NCBI GenBank assembly: GCA_017628435.1
Contig: JAGBZE010000075.1
Span: 1-12,485, forward strand
Direction: 5' to 3'
DNA: 12,485 nt
Origin: Akkermansia sp.
GTDB taxonomy: Bacteria > Verrucomicrobiota > Verrucomicrobiia > Verrucomicrobiales > Akkermansiaceae
Position 1 is the first letter of the stretch; the number at the start of each line of letters is the position of its first letter. Of the stretch, positions 12,456 through 12,485 are shown one piece after another. Under the pieces are notes generated by a model. That model saw only the letters and a list, made by a program, of their open reading frames with translations, was not told the DNA's origin and did not search any database. The translations under genes were made by a program, and so were the position numbers.

Positions 12456-12485
12456 TTATCCACAATTTTTCCACAAGTTATCCAC
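12456..12485 (+). promoter_or_regulatory. Cluster of three DnaA-box-like 9-mers, cut by the window end
   Basis: TTATCCACA (12456-12464) is a perfect consensus DnaA box. TTTTCCACA (12467-12475) fits TTWTNCACA. TTATCCAC at 12478-12485 is the first eight bases of another perfect box. All three have the same orientation and start exactly 11 bp apart. Such arrays bind the initiator DnaA at oriC or at DnaA-regulated promoters. Confidence 0.75.

Overview
The window (about 55-60% GC by eye) looks like chromosome from a Gram-negative bacterium. It encodes an LpxR-type outer-membrane lipid A deacylase, a lipoprotein, a System II (ResB/CcsA) cytochrome c assembly module and a topoisomerase IV A subunit of the kind seen in Bacteroidota and Verrucomicrobiota. 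Overall style (ParC type, Asp in the YbeY zinc site, many first genes without a Shine-Dalgarno) would suit an Akkermansia-like member of the Verrucomicrobiota. That placement is inference from protein style and was not tested by a search. I see no mobile element, CRISPR array, rRNA or tRNA, and no phage or defence island: this is ordinary core and accessory chromosome.

Layout. (1) 1-855, minus: a Sel1-repeat membrane protein followed by the 5' end of an unidentified gene that runs off the window. (2) 960-4111, plus: parC followed 8 bp later by a membrane-anchored ankyrin-repeat protein; parC and the Sel1 gene are divergent from back-to-back promoters. (3) 4105-6890, minus: a tightly packed lpxR-resB-ccsA operon with stop/start abutment (TAA|ATG) and overlap (ATGA); its end overlaps the ankyrin gene tail-to-tail by 7 bp. 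(4) 6964-8482, minus: an unknown 165-aa protein, a strong intrinsic terminator, then tadA and ybeY overlapping by 17 bp (tRNA and rRNA maturation). (5) 8641-9255, plus: a very compact formate/nitrite transporter-family channel with its own terminator. (6) 9497-9946, plus: a secreted DUF2147 protein behind a pair of 21-bp direct repeats, with a terminator. (7) 10012-12400, minus: GNAT acetyltransferase, DUF3592-like membrane protein, EamA/DMT exporter, and a small lipoprotein leading the EamA gene. (8) 12456-12485: three DnaA-box-like 9-mers in one orientation at exact 11-bp spacing, cut by the window edge.

The two strongest unexpected signals are the DnaA-box array at the right end (a candidate origin or DnaA-controlled region just outside the window) and a recurring promoter architecture. 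At five transcription-unit heads a sigma70-like promoter with a 17-bp spacer places its -10 only 6-14 bp before the ATG, implying leaderless or nearly leaderless mRNAs. The internal operon genes ybeY and ccsA instead carry perfect AGGAGG sites. No previously undescribed multi-gene system is evident; the nearest candidate is the fused arrangement of an lpxR-like gene with the cytochrome c assembly pair.
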